NCBI RefSeq assembly: GCF_002086675.1
Contig: NZ_MVIF01000010.1
Location: 1-64,000, forward strand
Reading direction: 5' to 3'
Source: Mycobacterium persicum
GTDB lineage: Bacteria; Actinomycetota; Actinomycetes; Mycobacteriales; Mycobacteriaceae
DNA: 64,000 nucleotides
The notes below the pieces were generated by a model that was not told where the DNA came from, did not search any database, and saw nothing but the letters and a program-made list of their open reading frames with translations. Positions 17,441 to 26,873 of this stretch are shown here, one piece after another. The translations under genes and the position numbers were made by a program. Position 1 is the stretch's first letter, and every line of letters begins with the position of its first letter.

Positions 17441-17459
17441 CTTGCCGACTTCCGGCAAG
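17441..17459 (-). other. Hairpin just upstream of the tmRNA 5' end
   Basis: CTTGCCG and CGGCAAG pair as a perfect 7-bp stem around a 5-base loop, ending 16 bases before the mature tmRNA 5' end. It could end the transcript of the upstream DinB-type gene or be part of the tmRNA precursor leader. There is no U-run after it. Confidence 0.4.
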
Positions 17460-17511
17460 ACAATCAATGGTACGCGTCTACCAACAACGGGCAACGGGAT
17501 TATCTTCCCGA

Positions 17512-18357
17512 TCAGATCACGAAGTTCAGACGCTCGACGATCCGGCCCGCGAGGTCCTTGTCGCCGCCGAGTTCTACCTGCTGGCTGCGGGCGGGGCTCA
17601 TCGGACGACCGCCGGCAAGCCTGGTGAACTGCAGTCCATCAAGCCGGATGGCCGCGGTCGGCTCTTGTCCGCCGAAGTCCTCGACCAGTTGCGCGCGGCC
17701 ATCGACGCTGACCCGGATGGTGCGGGCCAATGGGCCGGTCAGTTCGAACAGCACCCGGGAGCCGTCGGGCGCTTTGGCCAGCTTGCCTACGACGAACCCC
17801 ATGCTGGAAGACATTTCGTCGAGGGACAGCTCGGCGGTCCGACCACCCAACTCGTCGTCGGACGACGGCCGCTGCAGCGCCTGGCGGATATCCTGTTCGT
17901 GCATCCAGCAATCGAAGGTACGGATCCGCATGAAGCGCCCGTAGGCGTCGGGGCCCGCCGGCGTCGTGGTCGCCGCGCTCCAGTCGGTCTCCGGCATTCT
18001 CTCCAAAGCCTTGCGGCGTTTGGTGGTCACCTCGCGGAACCGCTCCAGCACGCTGGTGCCCGACTCTCCGCTGAGATGAATCACCCAGCTCTCGTTCATC
18101 ACTCCGATGGGGTTGCGCACATGCTCGAGCGTGGAGACGTCGATATCGGCCTCCGGTGCGCCGATGCCGAGCAGGAAGGACTCGGTACCGATGATGTGCG
18201 ACACGACCGCCTTGACATTCCAGCCTGGCAGCGGGCTCATCGACTGCCAATCCGCCTCGGGCAGTCCGTCCAGCAGCGCATCGAGGGAGTCCCACACGGC
18301 GAAAAGTCCCGCCAGGACCTCGGACTTGTCGAGTTGGGTCAGCGGACGATCGGCCAT
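17512..18357 (-). CDS. Mycothiol-dependent maleylpyruvate isomerase / DinB-fold family protein
   Basis: 281 aa. The N-terminal half is the MDMPI/DinB four-helix bundle: FAVWDSLDALLDGL, LPGWNVKAVVSHIIGTE (first metal His) and FDCWMHEQDIRQAL (further His/Glu ligands). The C-terminal part (VLFELTGP, IRVSVDGRAQL, FTRLAGGR) is the SCP2-like domain seen in longer members. Related enzymes use mycothiol as cofactor for isomerase or transferase reactions; the substrate here is unknown. It lies between tmRNA and the TPR/AAA+ pair. Confidence 0.8.
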   Translation of the reverse strand: MADRPLTQLDKSEVLAGLFAVWDSLDALLDGLPEADWQSMSPLPGWNVKAVVSHIIGTESFLLGIGAPEADIDVSTLEHVRNPIGVMNESWVIHLSGESGTSVLERFREVTTKRRKALERMPETDWSAATTTPAGPDAYGRFMRIRTFDCWMHEQDIRQALQRPSSDDELGGRTAELSLDEMSSSMGFVVGKLAKAPDGSRVLFELTGPLARTIRVSVDGRAQLVEDFGGQEPTAAIRLDGLQFTRLAGGRPMSPARSQQVELGGDKDLAGRIVERLNFVI

Positions 18358-18376
18358 GGCTCGGATAGTAGGCCGG

Positions 18377-19411
18377 TCACCATCCGAGCGTCACGCCGGC
18401 CCGCGCGAGAATCAAACCAATGACGATCAACATTCCCCCAACCGCGACCGCCCACGCCGACCCACCGAAAACGGTGACACCAGCGCCGGCACACGCTGCC
18501 GAGGCCGCGTGGATCAAGCGGGCGGCGACAAAGCCACGGTTGCGAAAGATGTACGAAATAACCCCACGAGGTATCGCTCGCAATAGCCAGCCAAGGATGG
18601 CGATCAGCACAGCGGTGAAGAGCCCGGCCAACATTCGCAATCTGGAGGTTGGCTCGCCCTGGTCGTGCGCGACGCCGACAAAAACGACAAACAATCCCAG
18701 GAGCACCGCGACGACAGTCAGACTTTTCAGCACCTTCGTGACAAGGTCGGCGATATTGCGGCGCGCAAGATCTCCTAGCGTCGGGTCACTTCTCGCGGCC
18801 CTCAGAAATCCCCGCAGCGCGAGTGAGAACTTACCGGCCAGAAGCCGATTGACGGCAATGTTGTGGAGCGCCGTGGCGTTGCCCGGATCCGACGCCAAGG
18901 CCTCCAGATACGTTGCGGTGGATTCGGGGATACGACGCAGGTCATGCAGGATGGAGCCGCGCAGCACCAACGCGTCGACACTCATGGGATCAAGGCGCAA
19001 TGCCTCGTCTACTACGAGCAGCGCCGATGTAAGCTGGCGCGAATTTTGCAGCAGCTTCGCGTAAAGCCGCTGCGCCGCAGGTTCGTTGGGATGAGTAAGC
19101 ACGGTCCGCCAGGCCATCCAAAGGGCGTCGTACGAGCGACCCAGGCCTTCCAGCGACAGCGCGTAAAGCCGCATGGCGAACTCGTACTGCGGCGCTGCAG
19201 ATAACGCGCCGTACGCGCTATGAGAGGCCGTGTCGTAGTTGCCCAGCATGTACTCAGCCCGGGCGAGGTGCGCCTGCAGGACCGGATCGGTCGGGTTTTC
19301 CGCCAACGCACGGCGCAGGACATCCCGGGCCCGCTCATAATTTCCCGTGTCGACGTAGGCACTGGCGAGGTGGACAGCTTCGGCCACTCGGTCGGTGTCC
19401 GTTTCCGACAT
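18377..19411 (-). CDS. TPR protein with C-terminal membrane domain
   Basis: 344 aa. Residues 10-210 hold about five to six tetratricopeptide repeats (ASAYVDTGNYERARDVLRRAL, ALSLEGLGRSYDALWMAW, ALHNIAVNRLLAGKFSLALR). The C-terminal third has four hydrophobic helices (VLKSLTVVAVLLGLFVVFV; MLAGLFTAVLIAILGWLL; a third and fourth after 300). The TPRs should face the cytoplasm. ATG 19411 overlaps the TGA of the AAA+ gene (TGATG), so the two are translated together and probably work together as a membrane-anchored scaffold and ATPase. Confidence 0.75.
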   Translation of the reverse strand: MSETDTDRVAEAVHLASAYVDTGNYERARDVLRRALAENPTDPVLQAHLARAEYMLGNYDTASHSAYGALSAAPQYEFAMRLYALSLEGLGRSYDALWMAWRTVLTHPNEPAAQRLYAKLLQNSRQLTSALLVVDEALRLDPMSVDALVLRGSILHDLRRIPESTATYLEALASDPGNATALHNIAVNRLLAGKFSLALRGFLRAARSDPTLGDLARRNIADLVTKVLKSLTVVAVLLGLFVVFVGVAHDQGEPTSRLRMLAGLFTAVLIAILGWLLRAIPRGVISYIFRNRGFVAARLIHAASAACAGAGVTVFGGSAWAVAVGGMLIVIGLILARAGVTLGW

Positions 19412-20637
19412 CACCGAATCTTTCTGCGCCGCAAGTACTTTGCCAACTCGTCGTAGGTACCGTCGTTGTTGGCGAATTCGACGACGTTGCGCGCGGTCTC
19501 AAACCAGGGCCCAGCGCTGGGCCTGACCTGCGCGGCAGCAGCCTGGACGTCCGCCATCGTGACCGGACGCACCTGCTGGCTGCGCATCGAATCGGCCATC
19601 GCCAATTGCGTTGCACTGTCGCAAACATGCGCCAGATCGGCGCCTGAAAATCCCTCGGTGCGGCCCGCGATCGCGGCGGGATCGATCCCGGCGACCGGCC
19701 GATCCTTCAAATGAAACCGGACTATCCCCGCCCTGGACTCGGCGTCAGGCAACCCCACGAAAATCATCCGGTCAAATCGCCCGGGCCGCCGCAATGCCGG
19801 ATCGACATCCCAGGGCGCATTGGTGGCACCCAGCACATAGACACCGTTGTTGGCGGACGTAGCGGTGTCGAGTTCTTCCAGCAACGTGTTGACGATGGTG
19901 CGGATGCCCGAGCTGCCGCTCAGCGCGGAACGCCGGTGCCCCAACGCGTCGACCTCGTCGAAAAACAGCACGCACGGAGCGTTACGGCGGGCATTGTCGA
20001 AGGCCGAACGGATGCTGCGCTCGCTCTCACCCTGGTAACGATGCAGCACGTCGGCGATTCCCAGCTGGTAGAAGCTGGCGCCCAACTCTCCCGAAACCGC
20101 CTTGGCGACATAGGTTTTGCCGCACCCAGGTGGCCCGTATAGGAGCAACCCACCACGAGCGGACACCTTGTAGGCCTTCATCAGCTCGGGGTTGCGCAGC
20201 GGCCCCAGTAGCGAAAGTTCCAATTGCCGTTTGACATCGGCCATGCCCGCAACGTCGACCAGCCGCACCTGGCTGCGCTGCAGCACGTCGAAATCTCCTT
20301 CGGCCAGGACGTCGGGGGGCGCCTCCACGAAGGCGGGCTCGATGATGTCGGCGACTTCTTTTTCGGCAATGGACCAATCGAAGCCGTCTTCGGCAGGAGC
20401 CTGCGGCTGAGTCGGGATGGGCTCGGCCAGCGCGGCACTGCACCGCTGCAGCAGGCTCAGCGCGACGGCGTTGCCGGCGTCCTGGCTCAAGGCCGCGCTG
20501 CAATGTCCCAACGCCTCGGCATAGCGTCCCTTGTCGGCCAACAAGGTAGCCAAATGCACACGCAGCTCGACGACTTCGGGGCTGCGCTGCACCGCTGCGG
20601 ACAACTCGCGAATAACTGGGTCTTCAGTCACGGCCAT
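19411..20637 (-). CDS. TPR-AAA+ ATPase
   Basis: 408 aa. An N-terminal TPR-like segment (VVELRVHLATLLADKGRYAEALGHCSAAL) is followed by an acidic linker and a classic-clade AAA+ module like FtsH/Cdc48: VAGMADVKRQLE, Walker A GPPGCGKT (Lys174), Walker B FFDEVDALG (Asp227, Glu228), second region of homology LRRPGRFDR with arginine fingers, and sensor-2 FSGADLAHVC. Its C-terminus ends in RRRKIR. No protease domain is fused. ATG 20637 is the natural start after a longer frame to 20655. Likely a protein remodelling ATPase, paired with the coupled TPR membrane protein. Confidence 0.8.
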   Translation of the reverse strand: MAVTEDPVIRELSAAVQRSPEVVELRVHLATLLADKGRYAEALGHCSAALSQDAGNAVALSLLQRCSAALAEPIPTQPQAPAEDGFDWSIAEKEVADIIEPAFVEAPPDVLAEGDFDVLQRSQVRLVDVAGMADVKRQLELSLLGPLRNPELMKAYKVSARGGLLLYGPPGCGKTYVAKAVSGELGASFYQLGIADVLHRYQGESERSIRSAFDNARRNAPCVLFFDEVDALGHRRSALSGSSGIRTIVNTLLEELDTATSANNGVYVLGATNAPWDVDPALRRPGRFDRMIFVGLPDAESRAGIVRFHLKDRPVAGIDPAAIAGRTEGFSGADLAHVCDSATQLAMADSMRSQQVRPVTMADVQAAAAQVRPSAGPWFETARNVVEFANNDGTYDELAKYLRRRKIR

Positions 20638-20682
20638 TCCCCGTAAATACCGCAACCCGCCCCTGCGCGCCAGTCAGCGCCG

Positions 20683-21180
20683 TCAGCCCATGCCCTTGGC
20701 GCGGCGGCCCAGCTCCCGGATCACCTCGCGCTGGGCGTCGCGGCGAGCCATGTCCTGGCGTTTGTCGTGGGCATGTTTACCGCGGGCCAGCGCGAGCTCG
20801 ACCTTGACCTTGCCCTCGGTGAAATACAGCGACAACGGCACCAGCGCGAAGTTGCCTTCGCGCAGCTTCCCGATCAGAGTGTCGATCTGACGCCGGTGCA
20901 ACAGCAACTTGCGGTTGCGCCGCGGTTCGTGGTTGGTCCAGCTGCCGTGCTGGTACTCCGGAATGTGCAGGTTGCGCAACCAAATTTCGCCGTCGTCGAT
21001 GGTGGCGAAGGCGTCGACCAATGACGCATGCCCCTCGCGCAGGCTCTTCACCTCGGTCCCCTGCAGGGCCATGCCGGCCTCGAACACCTCGATGATCGAA
21101 TAGTTGTGCCGGGCTTTGCGATTGGTGGCGATGATCTTTCGGCCGACCTTGGCCTGCTTGCCCGGCGCCTTATTGGCCAT
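20683..21180 (-). CDS. smpB: SsrA-binding protein SmpB
   Basis: 165 aa with the SmpB OB-fold: [30 protein letters not shown], the LHIPEY and [11 protein letters not shown] motifs, and a basic C-terminal tail ([24 protein letters not shown]) that mimics mRNA in the decoding centre. It binds tmRNA and brings it to stalled ribosomes. ATG 21180 gives the family start MANKAPGK; the frame runs open to 21258 but inside ftsX. It follows ftsX after two bases. Confidence 0.97.
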   Translation of the reverse strand: MANKAPGKQAKVGRKIIATNRKARHNYSIIEVFEAGMALQGTEVKSLREGHASLVDAFATIDDGEIWLRNLHIPEYQHGSWTNHEPRRNRKLLLHRRQIDTLIGKLREGNFALVPLSLYFTEGKVKVELALARGKHAHDKRQDMARRDAQREVIRELGRRAKGMG

Positions 21181-21182
21181 CG

Positions 21183-22076
21183 CTATTGCCGCACGTAGAT
21201 GCGCAGCGTCGCGTAGGCCGTCAGCCCGGACATCGCCACGCCCAGCAGCAGCAGCCACGGCGCGATGTAGAGGATGTCGGCGTAGTCGACGCGGGCGATC
21301 AGATTGGCTTGGTAGAACTGGTTGAGCGCATTCTCCAAAAACATCGCCCGCACCACGATCAGGCCGCCGATGGCGATCAGGACGCCGACCGTCGCGGCCA
21401 GCATCGCCTCCACCAGGAACGGCAGCTGGGTGTACCAGCGGCTGGCCCCGACCAATCGCATGATGCCGATCTCGGTGCGCCGCGTATAGGCGGCGACCTG
21501 AACCATGTTGGCGATCAACAAGACCGCGCCGATGGCCTGGACAAGTGCGACCGCAAAGGCGGCATTGCTCAGCCCGTCGAGCACGGCGAACAGCCGGTCG
21601 ATCAGATCCTTCTGGTTGAGTACCGACAGCACCCCGGGCTGGCCCTGCATCGCGGTGTCGAAGTCCTTGTGCTGCTCGGGATTTTCCAGTTTGACGATGA
21701 ACGACGCTGGGAAGGAATCTTTTCCGGCCACGTCCTTGTACTGCGGGAATTTGCGGATGGCGTCGTCATAGGCCTGCTGACGGTTGAGGAAGCGCACCGC
21801 CTTGACGTCGGATCGCTTTTCGATTTTCTCGCGCAGCGCTTTACACGGGTCGCTGTCGCAGGCGGGATCGTTGGCGGAGACGTCATCGGTCAAAAAGACC
21901 TGGGTTTCGACACGGTCGAGGTAGATGGCCCGGGAGTTGTCGGCCAGCCGGACCACCAGCAGTCCGCCGCCGAACAGGCCGATCGAGATCGCGGTCGTCA
22001 GGATCATCGCGATCGTCATGGTGACATTGCGACGAAGGCCGGTCAGGACCTCGTTGAGCAGGAAGCCGAAGCGCAC
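21183..22076 (-). CDS. ftsX: Cell division protein FtsX
   Basis: 297 aa. N-terminal helix after [22 protein letters not shown], a periplasmic domain with two cysteines (CDSDPCKAL) that contacts the peptidoglycan hydrolase RipC, then three helices at the C-terminus. With FtsE it forms an ABC-type signalling complex for septal hydrolysis. The GTG start at 22076 directly follows the TAA of ftsE. Confidence 0.96.
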   Translation of the reverse strand: MRFGFLLNEVLTGLRRNVTMTIAMILTTAISIGLFGGGLLVVRLADNSRAIYLDRVETQVFLTDDVSANDPACDSDPCKALREKIEKRSDVKAVRFLNRQQAYDDAIRKFPQYKDVAGKDSFPASFIVKLENPEQHKDFDTAMQGQPGVLSVLNQKDLIDRLFAVLDGLSNAAFAVALVQAIGAVLLIANMVQVAAYTRRTEIGIMRLVGASRWYTQLPFLVEAMLAATVGVLIAIGGLIVVRAMFLENALNQFYQANLIARVDYADILYIAPWLLLLGVAMSGLTAYATLRIYVRQ

Positions 22077-22766
22077 TTAGCGATCCATCCCATAGACGCC
22101 GCGCTGTTCGTCACGAACCAGCCGGCCCAGCGACAACTCGACGACCCGCTGCCGCATCGAGTCGACGATGTGGTGGTCGTGGGTGGCCATCACCACCGTG
22201 GTCCCGGTTCGGTTGATCCGCTCCAACAAATCCATGATGTCCTTACTGGTGTCTGGGTCGAGGTTGCCGGTGGGCTCGTCGGCCAGCAGGACCAGCGGCC
22301 GGTTCACGAAGGCGCGGGCGATCGCGACCCGCTGTTGTTCGCCGCCCGACAACTCGTCCGGCAGCCGGTTGGCTTTGCCCGACAATCCCACCGTCTCGAG
22401 CACCTCGGGCACCACCCGGTTGATCGCGTCAGTGCGTTTGCCGATCACCTCCAGCGCAAAAGCGACGTTTTCGTACACGGTCTTTTGCTGCAACAGCCGA
22501 AAATCCTGAAAGACGCAGCCGATCACCTGACGCAGCTTCGGGACGTTTCGACCACGCAGCTTGTTGACGTGAAACTTCGACACCCCCACATCTCCGGATG
22601 TCGGCGTCTCGGCTGCCAGCAGCAACCGCATGAAGGTCGACTTGCCCGAACCCGACGGGCCGATCAGGAAGACGAACTCACCCTTGTCGATCTTGACGTT
22701 GACGTCATCCAGCGCCGGACGTGCCGACGATTTGTACTGCTTGGTGACATGGTCCAGGGTGATCAT
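22077..22766 (-). CDS. ftsE: Cell division ATP-binding protein FtsE
   Basis: 229 aa ABC ATPase: Walker [10 protein letters not shown], signature [14 protein letters not shown], Walker [13 protein letters not shown] and switch His in ATHDHHI. ATG 22766 gives [11 protein letters not shown], the family start; the frame to 22928 is a false extension. Works with FtsX at the septum. Confidence 0.97.
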   Translation of the reverse strand: MITLDHVTKQYKSSARPALDDVNVKIDKGEFVFLIGPSGSGKSTFMRLLLAAETPTSGDVGVSKFHVNKLRGRNVPKLRQVIGCVFQDFRLLQQKTVYENVAFALEVIGKRTDAINRVVPEVLETVGLSGKANRLPDELSGGEQQRVAIARAFVNRPLVLLADEPTGNLDPDTSKDIMDLLERINRTGTTVVMATHDHHIVDSMRQRVVELSLGRLVRDEQRGVYGMDR

Positions 22767-22810
22767 CACGGCACGCCAGTGTAGCGGTGAGTTTCGCTGG
22801 GAAGCGAAAT

Positions 22811-23275
22811 TCAACTGGCCGGGGGCGTCGAACTGGGCGGTGGCCCCGGTCCGGGCTGCGGTAGCTGTGACGGCGTCGGGGTGCTCGGAGTCGTGGTCGC
22901 CGGGCAGAAGGGCGGCGGCAGCAGACACGGAGGTGGCGGCGGGCCAGCCGAGGTCGTCGTCGTGGTGGTCGTCGGTTCCGGCGTTGTCGTCGTGGTGGTG
23001 GGCATCGGCCGCACCCGAGTGGTCACAGGAGGTTGCACCCTGTCCCGCGGCACCCAGGTGTAGTCGGGATCGGGCACAAAGCCCGGTGGCACGACCTGCG
23101 CAGGCCTTGCGGGGGCCGGTTCCGGACGGTAGGTGTCATAGGTCCACCACACCGCCAGGAACACGATGATCAACACCACCGTCGACGTGCGCACCCGGCC
23201 GCCGAACAGGTGGCTCGGGGTGCGCCGTGCGCTATTCCGGTCGCGCTTACCCAGCACGTTGGGCCAGAAGTTCAT
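22811..23275 (-). CDS. Thr/Pro-rich single-pass membrane protein
   Basis: 154 aa. A cytoplasmic N-terminus, one helix ([16 protein letters not shown]), then an extracytoplasmic tail dominated by TTTTTTPEP and PPPPP runs and ending in PPSSTPPAS. Such tails span or associate with the cell wall. It lies between ftsE and the MscS gene as in M. tuberculosis (Rv3103c by position). ATG 23275 was chosen; a GTG at 23278 overlaps the TAG of the MscS gene. Confidence 0.75.
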   Translation of the reverse strand: MNFWPNVLGKRDRNSARRTPSHLFGGRVRTSTVVLIIVFLAVWWTYDTYRPEPAPARPAQVVPPGFVPDPDYTWVPRDRVQPPVTTRVRPMPTTTTTTPEPTTTTTTTSAGPPPPPCLLPPPFCPATTTPSTPTPSQLPQPGPGPPPSSTPPAS

Positions 23276-23277
23276 CA

Positions 23278-24273
23278 CTACCGCACCGCACCCTTGACTT
23301 CGCCGGGCTCGGCGGCCTCGGCGGCTTGGGTAGCCTGGGCGGCTGGAACCGCCGGGTCTTCGACCAGGCCGACCGTCGCGTCGGCGGCGGTCACGATGCC
23401 GGCGCGAGCAAGGGCCCGGATGACCAGCACCCGCAATTGCCGACCGGCCTCAAACTGCTTCCCGGGCAGCGTGCGGGCCACCAGGCGCAGTGTCACGGTG
23501 TCGACTTCGATGCTTTCCACCCCCATCACGGTGGGGGAATCCAGCAGCAACTCCCCCAGCACCGGGTCGTCGCGCGCGTGCTCGCACTCCTGGTGCAAGA
23601 CCTCGTTGACCCGGTTGAGGTCGGCATTGGTCGACACCGGGATATCCACCACGGCACGGGCCCAGTCCTTGGAGAGGTTGACCGACTTGACGATCTGGCC
23701 ATTGGGGACGGTGAACACTTCGCCGTCCGCGGAGCGCAGCCTGGTCACCCGCAACGTCACGTTTTCGACAGTGCCGGTCGCATCGGTCGCCGACCCCAGG
23801 ATGGTGAGCTTGACCAGGTCTCCGAAGCCATATTGCCGCTCGACAATGATGAAGAACCCGGCGAGCAGATCCCTGACCAGCTGCTGGGCGCCGAAGCCCA
23901 GCGCCGCGCCGACCACCGTGGCCGGCGCGACCAGACCGCCCACCGAAAACTGCAGGACGTCGGCGATCTGCATGACCACGACGATGCCGATGAGCACGAT
24001 CGACACCCACGAGATCACCGACGCCACGGCCTGCCGGTGCTTGGTGGCCTCCGAGCGCACCAGCGCATCGCTTTCGGCGAAGCCGAGGTCGAGCTGTCGG
24101 GTCACCCGTTCGGCCACCCAGCTGACGAACCGGGCCGCCAACACGGCCGCGATCAGCAGCATGACGATGCGCAAACCCCGGGTGATGATCCATTCGCCGA
24201 TGTGACCGCGCCAAAAGTCGTGCCAGCGCTGGGCCACCGCGAGGGCGAGAACTGTGGTGTTAGTTGCTGTCAT
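23278..24273 (-). CDS. MscS-family mechanosensitive channel
   Basis: 331 aa. Three to four helices, the pore-lining helix around [33 protein letters not shown], then the beta domain ([33 protein letters not shown]), all typical of MscS. The tail is Ala/Glu-rich. It releases solutes during osmotic downshift. The ATG at 24273 lies 14 bases inside the 3' end of prfB, suggesting coupled translation. Confidence 0.93.
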   Translation of the reverse strand: MTATNTTVLALAVAQRWHDFWRGHIGEWIITRGLRIVMLLIAAVLAARFVSWVAERVTRQLDLGFAESDALVRSEATKHRQAVASVISWVSIVLIGIVVVMQIADVLQFSVGGLVAPATVVGAALGFGAQQLVRDLLAGFFIIVERQYGFGDLVKLTILGSATDATGTVENVTLRVTRLRSADGEVFTVPNGQIVKSVNLSKDWARAVVDIPVSTNADLNRVNEVLHQECEHARDDPVLGELLLDSPTVMGVESIEVDTVTLRLVARTLPGKQFEAGRQLRVLVIRALARAGIVTAADATVGLVEDPAVPAAQATQAAEAAEPGEVKGAVR

Positions 24274-25390
24274 CTTTTCGGTTACGCCACCGGATTCCTG
24301 CTTCCAGGAACCCGTCGATGTCTCCGTCCAGGACGGCGGCCGGATTGCCTACCTCGTATTCGGTCCGCAGGTCCTTGACCATCTGGTAGGGATGCAGGAC
24401 ATAGGACCGCATCTGGTTACCCCAGGAACTGCCGCCCTCACCCTTCAACGCATCCAGCTCAGCGCGCTCTTCTAAACGCTTGCGCTCCAACAACTTTGCT
24501 TGAAGAACTCGCATCGCCGCCACTTTGTTCTGCAGTTGCGACTTCTCGTTCTGACAAGTCACCACAATACCCGTTGGGATGTGGGTTAAACGCACGGCGG
24601 AGTCTGTGGTGTTCACCGACTGGCCGCCGGGCCCGCTGGACCGGTAGACGTCGACCCGTACATCGCCCTCCGGGATGTCGATGTGGTCGGTGGTTTCGAC
24701 TACCGGTAATACCTCGACTTCGGCGAACGACGTCTGGCGCCGGCTCTGGTTGTCGAACGGGCTGATCCGCACCAGCCGGTGGGTGCCCTGTTCGACCGAC
24801 AAGGTGCCATAAGCGAACGGCGCGTGCACGGCGAAGGTGGCACTTTTGATGCCGGCTTCTTCGGCGTAGGAGGTGTCGAACACCTCGACCGGATATTTGT
24901 GCTGCTCGGCCCAGCGGATGTACATCCGCATCAGCATTTCGGCCCAGTCTGCCGCATCCACCCCGCCCGCGCCGGAACGGATCGTGACCAGCGCCTCACG
25001 CTCGTCGTATTCGCCGGACAGCAGGGTGCGCACCTCGGTGGCCTCGATCTCGGCGCGCAGCGCCTTGAGCTCGGCGTCGGCCTCGGCCAGGGCTTCGGCG
25101 GCGGTTTCCCCTTGTTCCTCGGCCGCGAGCTCGTAGAGCACCGGTAGATCGTCAAGTCGGCTACGCAGCTGCTCGACCCGGCGCAGTTCGCCCTGGGCGT
25201 GCGACAACTCACTGGTCACGCGCTGTGCGCGAGCCTGGTCGTCCCACAATTTGGGGTCGGATGCCTCGTGCTCGAGCTTGTCGATCTTGGCCCGCAAAGC
25301 GTCGACGTCGAGCACCCGCTCCACCGTGGTCAGGGTGGAGTCAAGGGCAGCGATCTCAGCTCGTCGGTCGGCTTGACGGTCGGGTTCCAC
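24260..25390 (-). CDS. prfB: Peptide chain release factor 2
   Basis: 376 aa from GTG 25390. RF2 features: the SPF tripeptide in [10 protein letters not shown] that reads UGA/UAA and the GPGGQSVN motif that triggers hydrolysis. It is encoded in one continuous frame, without the programmed +1 frameshift found in E. coli. Divergent from fprA with a 109-bp gap. Confidence 0.97.
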   Translation of the reverse strand: MEPDRQADRRAEIAALDSTLTTVERVLDVDALRAKIDKLEHEASDPKLWDDQARAQRVTSELSHAQGELRRVEQLRSRLDDLPVLYELAAEEQGETAAEALAEADAELKALRAEIEATEVRTLLSGEYDEREALVTIRSGAGGVDAADWAEMLMRMYIRWAEQHKYPVEVFDTSYAEEAGIKSATFAVHAPFAYGTLSVEQGTHRLVRISPFDNQSRRQTSFAEVEVLPVVETTDHIDIPEGDVRVDVYRSSGPGGQSVNTTDSAVRLTHIPTGIVVTCQNEKSQLQNKVAAMRVLQAKLLERKRLEERAELDALKGEGGSSWGNQMRSYVLHPYQMVKDLRTEYEVGNPAAVLDGDIDGFLEAGIRWRNRKDDSN

Positions 25391-25499
25391 AGCCGACCAC
25401 GTTACCGGCAGTTACCGTGGTCAGCGTCTAGCATCATGGGACCAGTGCATCGCGCTACCGCGACACTTCCCATTCCGGGCACGAACAGAAAGCTCGAGC

Positions 25500-26873
25500 A
25501 TGCGGCCACACCACCGTCCCTACCACGTCGCCATCGTCGGCTCCGGGCCGTCGGGGTTCTTCGCCGCGGCATCGCTGCTGAAGGCCGCCGACGGCTCCGA
25601 CCACATCGACGTGGCCGTCGACATGCTGGAGATGCTGCCGACGCCCAGGGGACTTGTTCGCTCCGGTGTCGCCCCGGACCACCCCAAGATCAAGTCGATC
25701 AGCAAAACCTTCGAGAAGACGGCCGAAGATCCCCGCTTCCGTTTCTTCGGCAACATAGTGGTGGGCGAACACGTCTCCCCCGGCGAACTCTCCGAGCGCT
25801 ACCACGCGGTGATCTACGCCGTCGGGGCACAATCCGACAAGCCGCTGAACATTCCCGGGGAGGATTTGCCGGGCAGCATCGCCGCCGTCGATTTCGTGGG
25901 CTGGTACAACGCACATCCCAACTTCGAACATGCGACGCCGGATCTGTCGGGTGCCCGGGCTGTGGTGGTCGGCAACGGCAACGTCGCCATCGACGTCGCG
26001 CGCATCCTGGTCACCGACCCCGAGGTGCTGGCGTGCACCGATATCGCCGATCACGCGCTGGAGTCGCTGCGCCCCTGCGGCGTCCGGGAAGTGGTGCTCG
26101 TCGGCCGGCGCGGTCCGCTGCAGGCAGCGTTCACCACGTTGGAGTTGCGGGAACTGGGTGAGCTGGAGGGGGTGGACGTGGTGGTCGACCCGGCCCAGCT
26201 GGAGGGCATCAGCGACGAGGACGCGGCGGCGGCCGGCAAGACCGCCAAGCAGAACATCAAGGTGCTGCGCGATTACGCCCAGCGCGCGCCCCGTGAAGGC
26301 CACCGTCGGATTGTGTTCCGGTTCATGACCTCCCCAATCGAGATCAGAGGCGACGGCAAGGTGGAGCAGATCGTGCTCGGCCGCAACGAACTGGTCGCCG
26401 ACGAGAGCGGGTGGGTTTCGGCCAGGGACACCGGCGAGCGCGAGGAGTTGCCGGTGCAGCTGGTGGTGCGTTCCGTCGGCTACCGCGGGGTGCCGACGCC
26501 CGGACTGCCGTTCGACGAGAAACGCGGGACCATTCCCAACACCGCTGGCCGGGTTGAAGGCAGCCGCAACGAATATGTGGTGGGGTGGATCAAACGCGGC
26601 CCGACCGGCGTGATCGGCACCAACAAGAAGGACTCCCAGGACACCGTCGACACCCTGATCGCCGACCTGGCGGCTACCGAAGCGCTCACGGAATTCCCAC
26701 CCGACCATGGCGAGCAGCTGGCCGCCTGGCTGGCATCCCGGCAACCTCAACTGGTCACGACGGCGCAGTGGAAAATCATCGACCACTTCGAACGGGCGGC
26801 CGGGGAGCCGCACGGGCGTCCCCGCGTCAAGCTGCCGAACGTGGCCGAGTTGCTCCGCGTGGGGCGCGGCTGA
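25500..26873 (+). CDS. fprA: NADPH-ferredoxin reductase FprA
   Basis: 457 aa adrenodoxin-reductase type flavoprotein. FAD motif VAIVGSGPSGFFAA, NADP motif VVVGNGNVAIDVARIL, and the C-terminal GWIKRGPTGVIGTNKKDSQ that closes the FAD site. It passes electrons from NADPH to ferredoxins, serving P450 systems. Position next to prfB matches Rv3106. Its stop directly abuts the convergent agpS stop. Confidence 0.95.
   Translation: MRPHHRPYHVAIVGSGPSGFFAAASLLKAADGSDHIDVAVDMLEMLPTPRGLVRSGVAPDHPKIKSISKTFEKTAEDPRFRFFGNIVVGEHVSPGELSERYHAVIYAVGAQSDKPLNIPGEDLPGSIAAVDFVGWYNAHPNFEHATPDLSGARAVVVGNGNVAIDVARILVTDPEVLACTDIADHALESLRPCGVREVVLVGRRGPLQAAFTTLELRELGELEGVDVVVDPAQLEGISDEDAAAAGKTAKQNIKVLRDYAQRAPREGHRRIVFRFMTSPIEIRGDGKVEQIVLGRNELVADESGWVSARDTGEREELPVQLVVRSVGYRGVPTPGLPFDEKRGTIPNTAGRVEGSRNEYVVGWIKRGPTGVIGTNKKDSQDTVDTLIADLAATEALTEFPPDHGEQLAAWLASRQPQLVTTAQWKIIDHFERAAGEPHGRPRVKLPNVAELLRVGRG

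Noticed and set aside
24260..25390. Possible programmed frameshift in prfB
   Set aside because: The gene is one continuous frame from GTG to stop; no in-frame TGA near codon 25.
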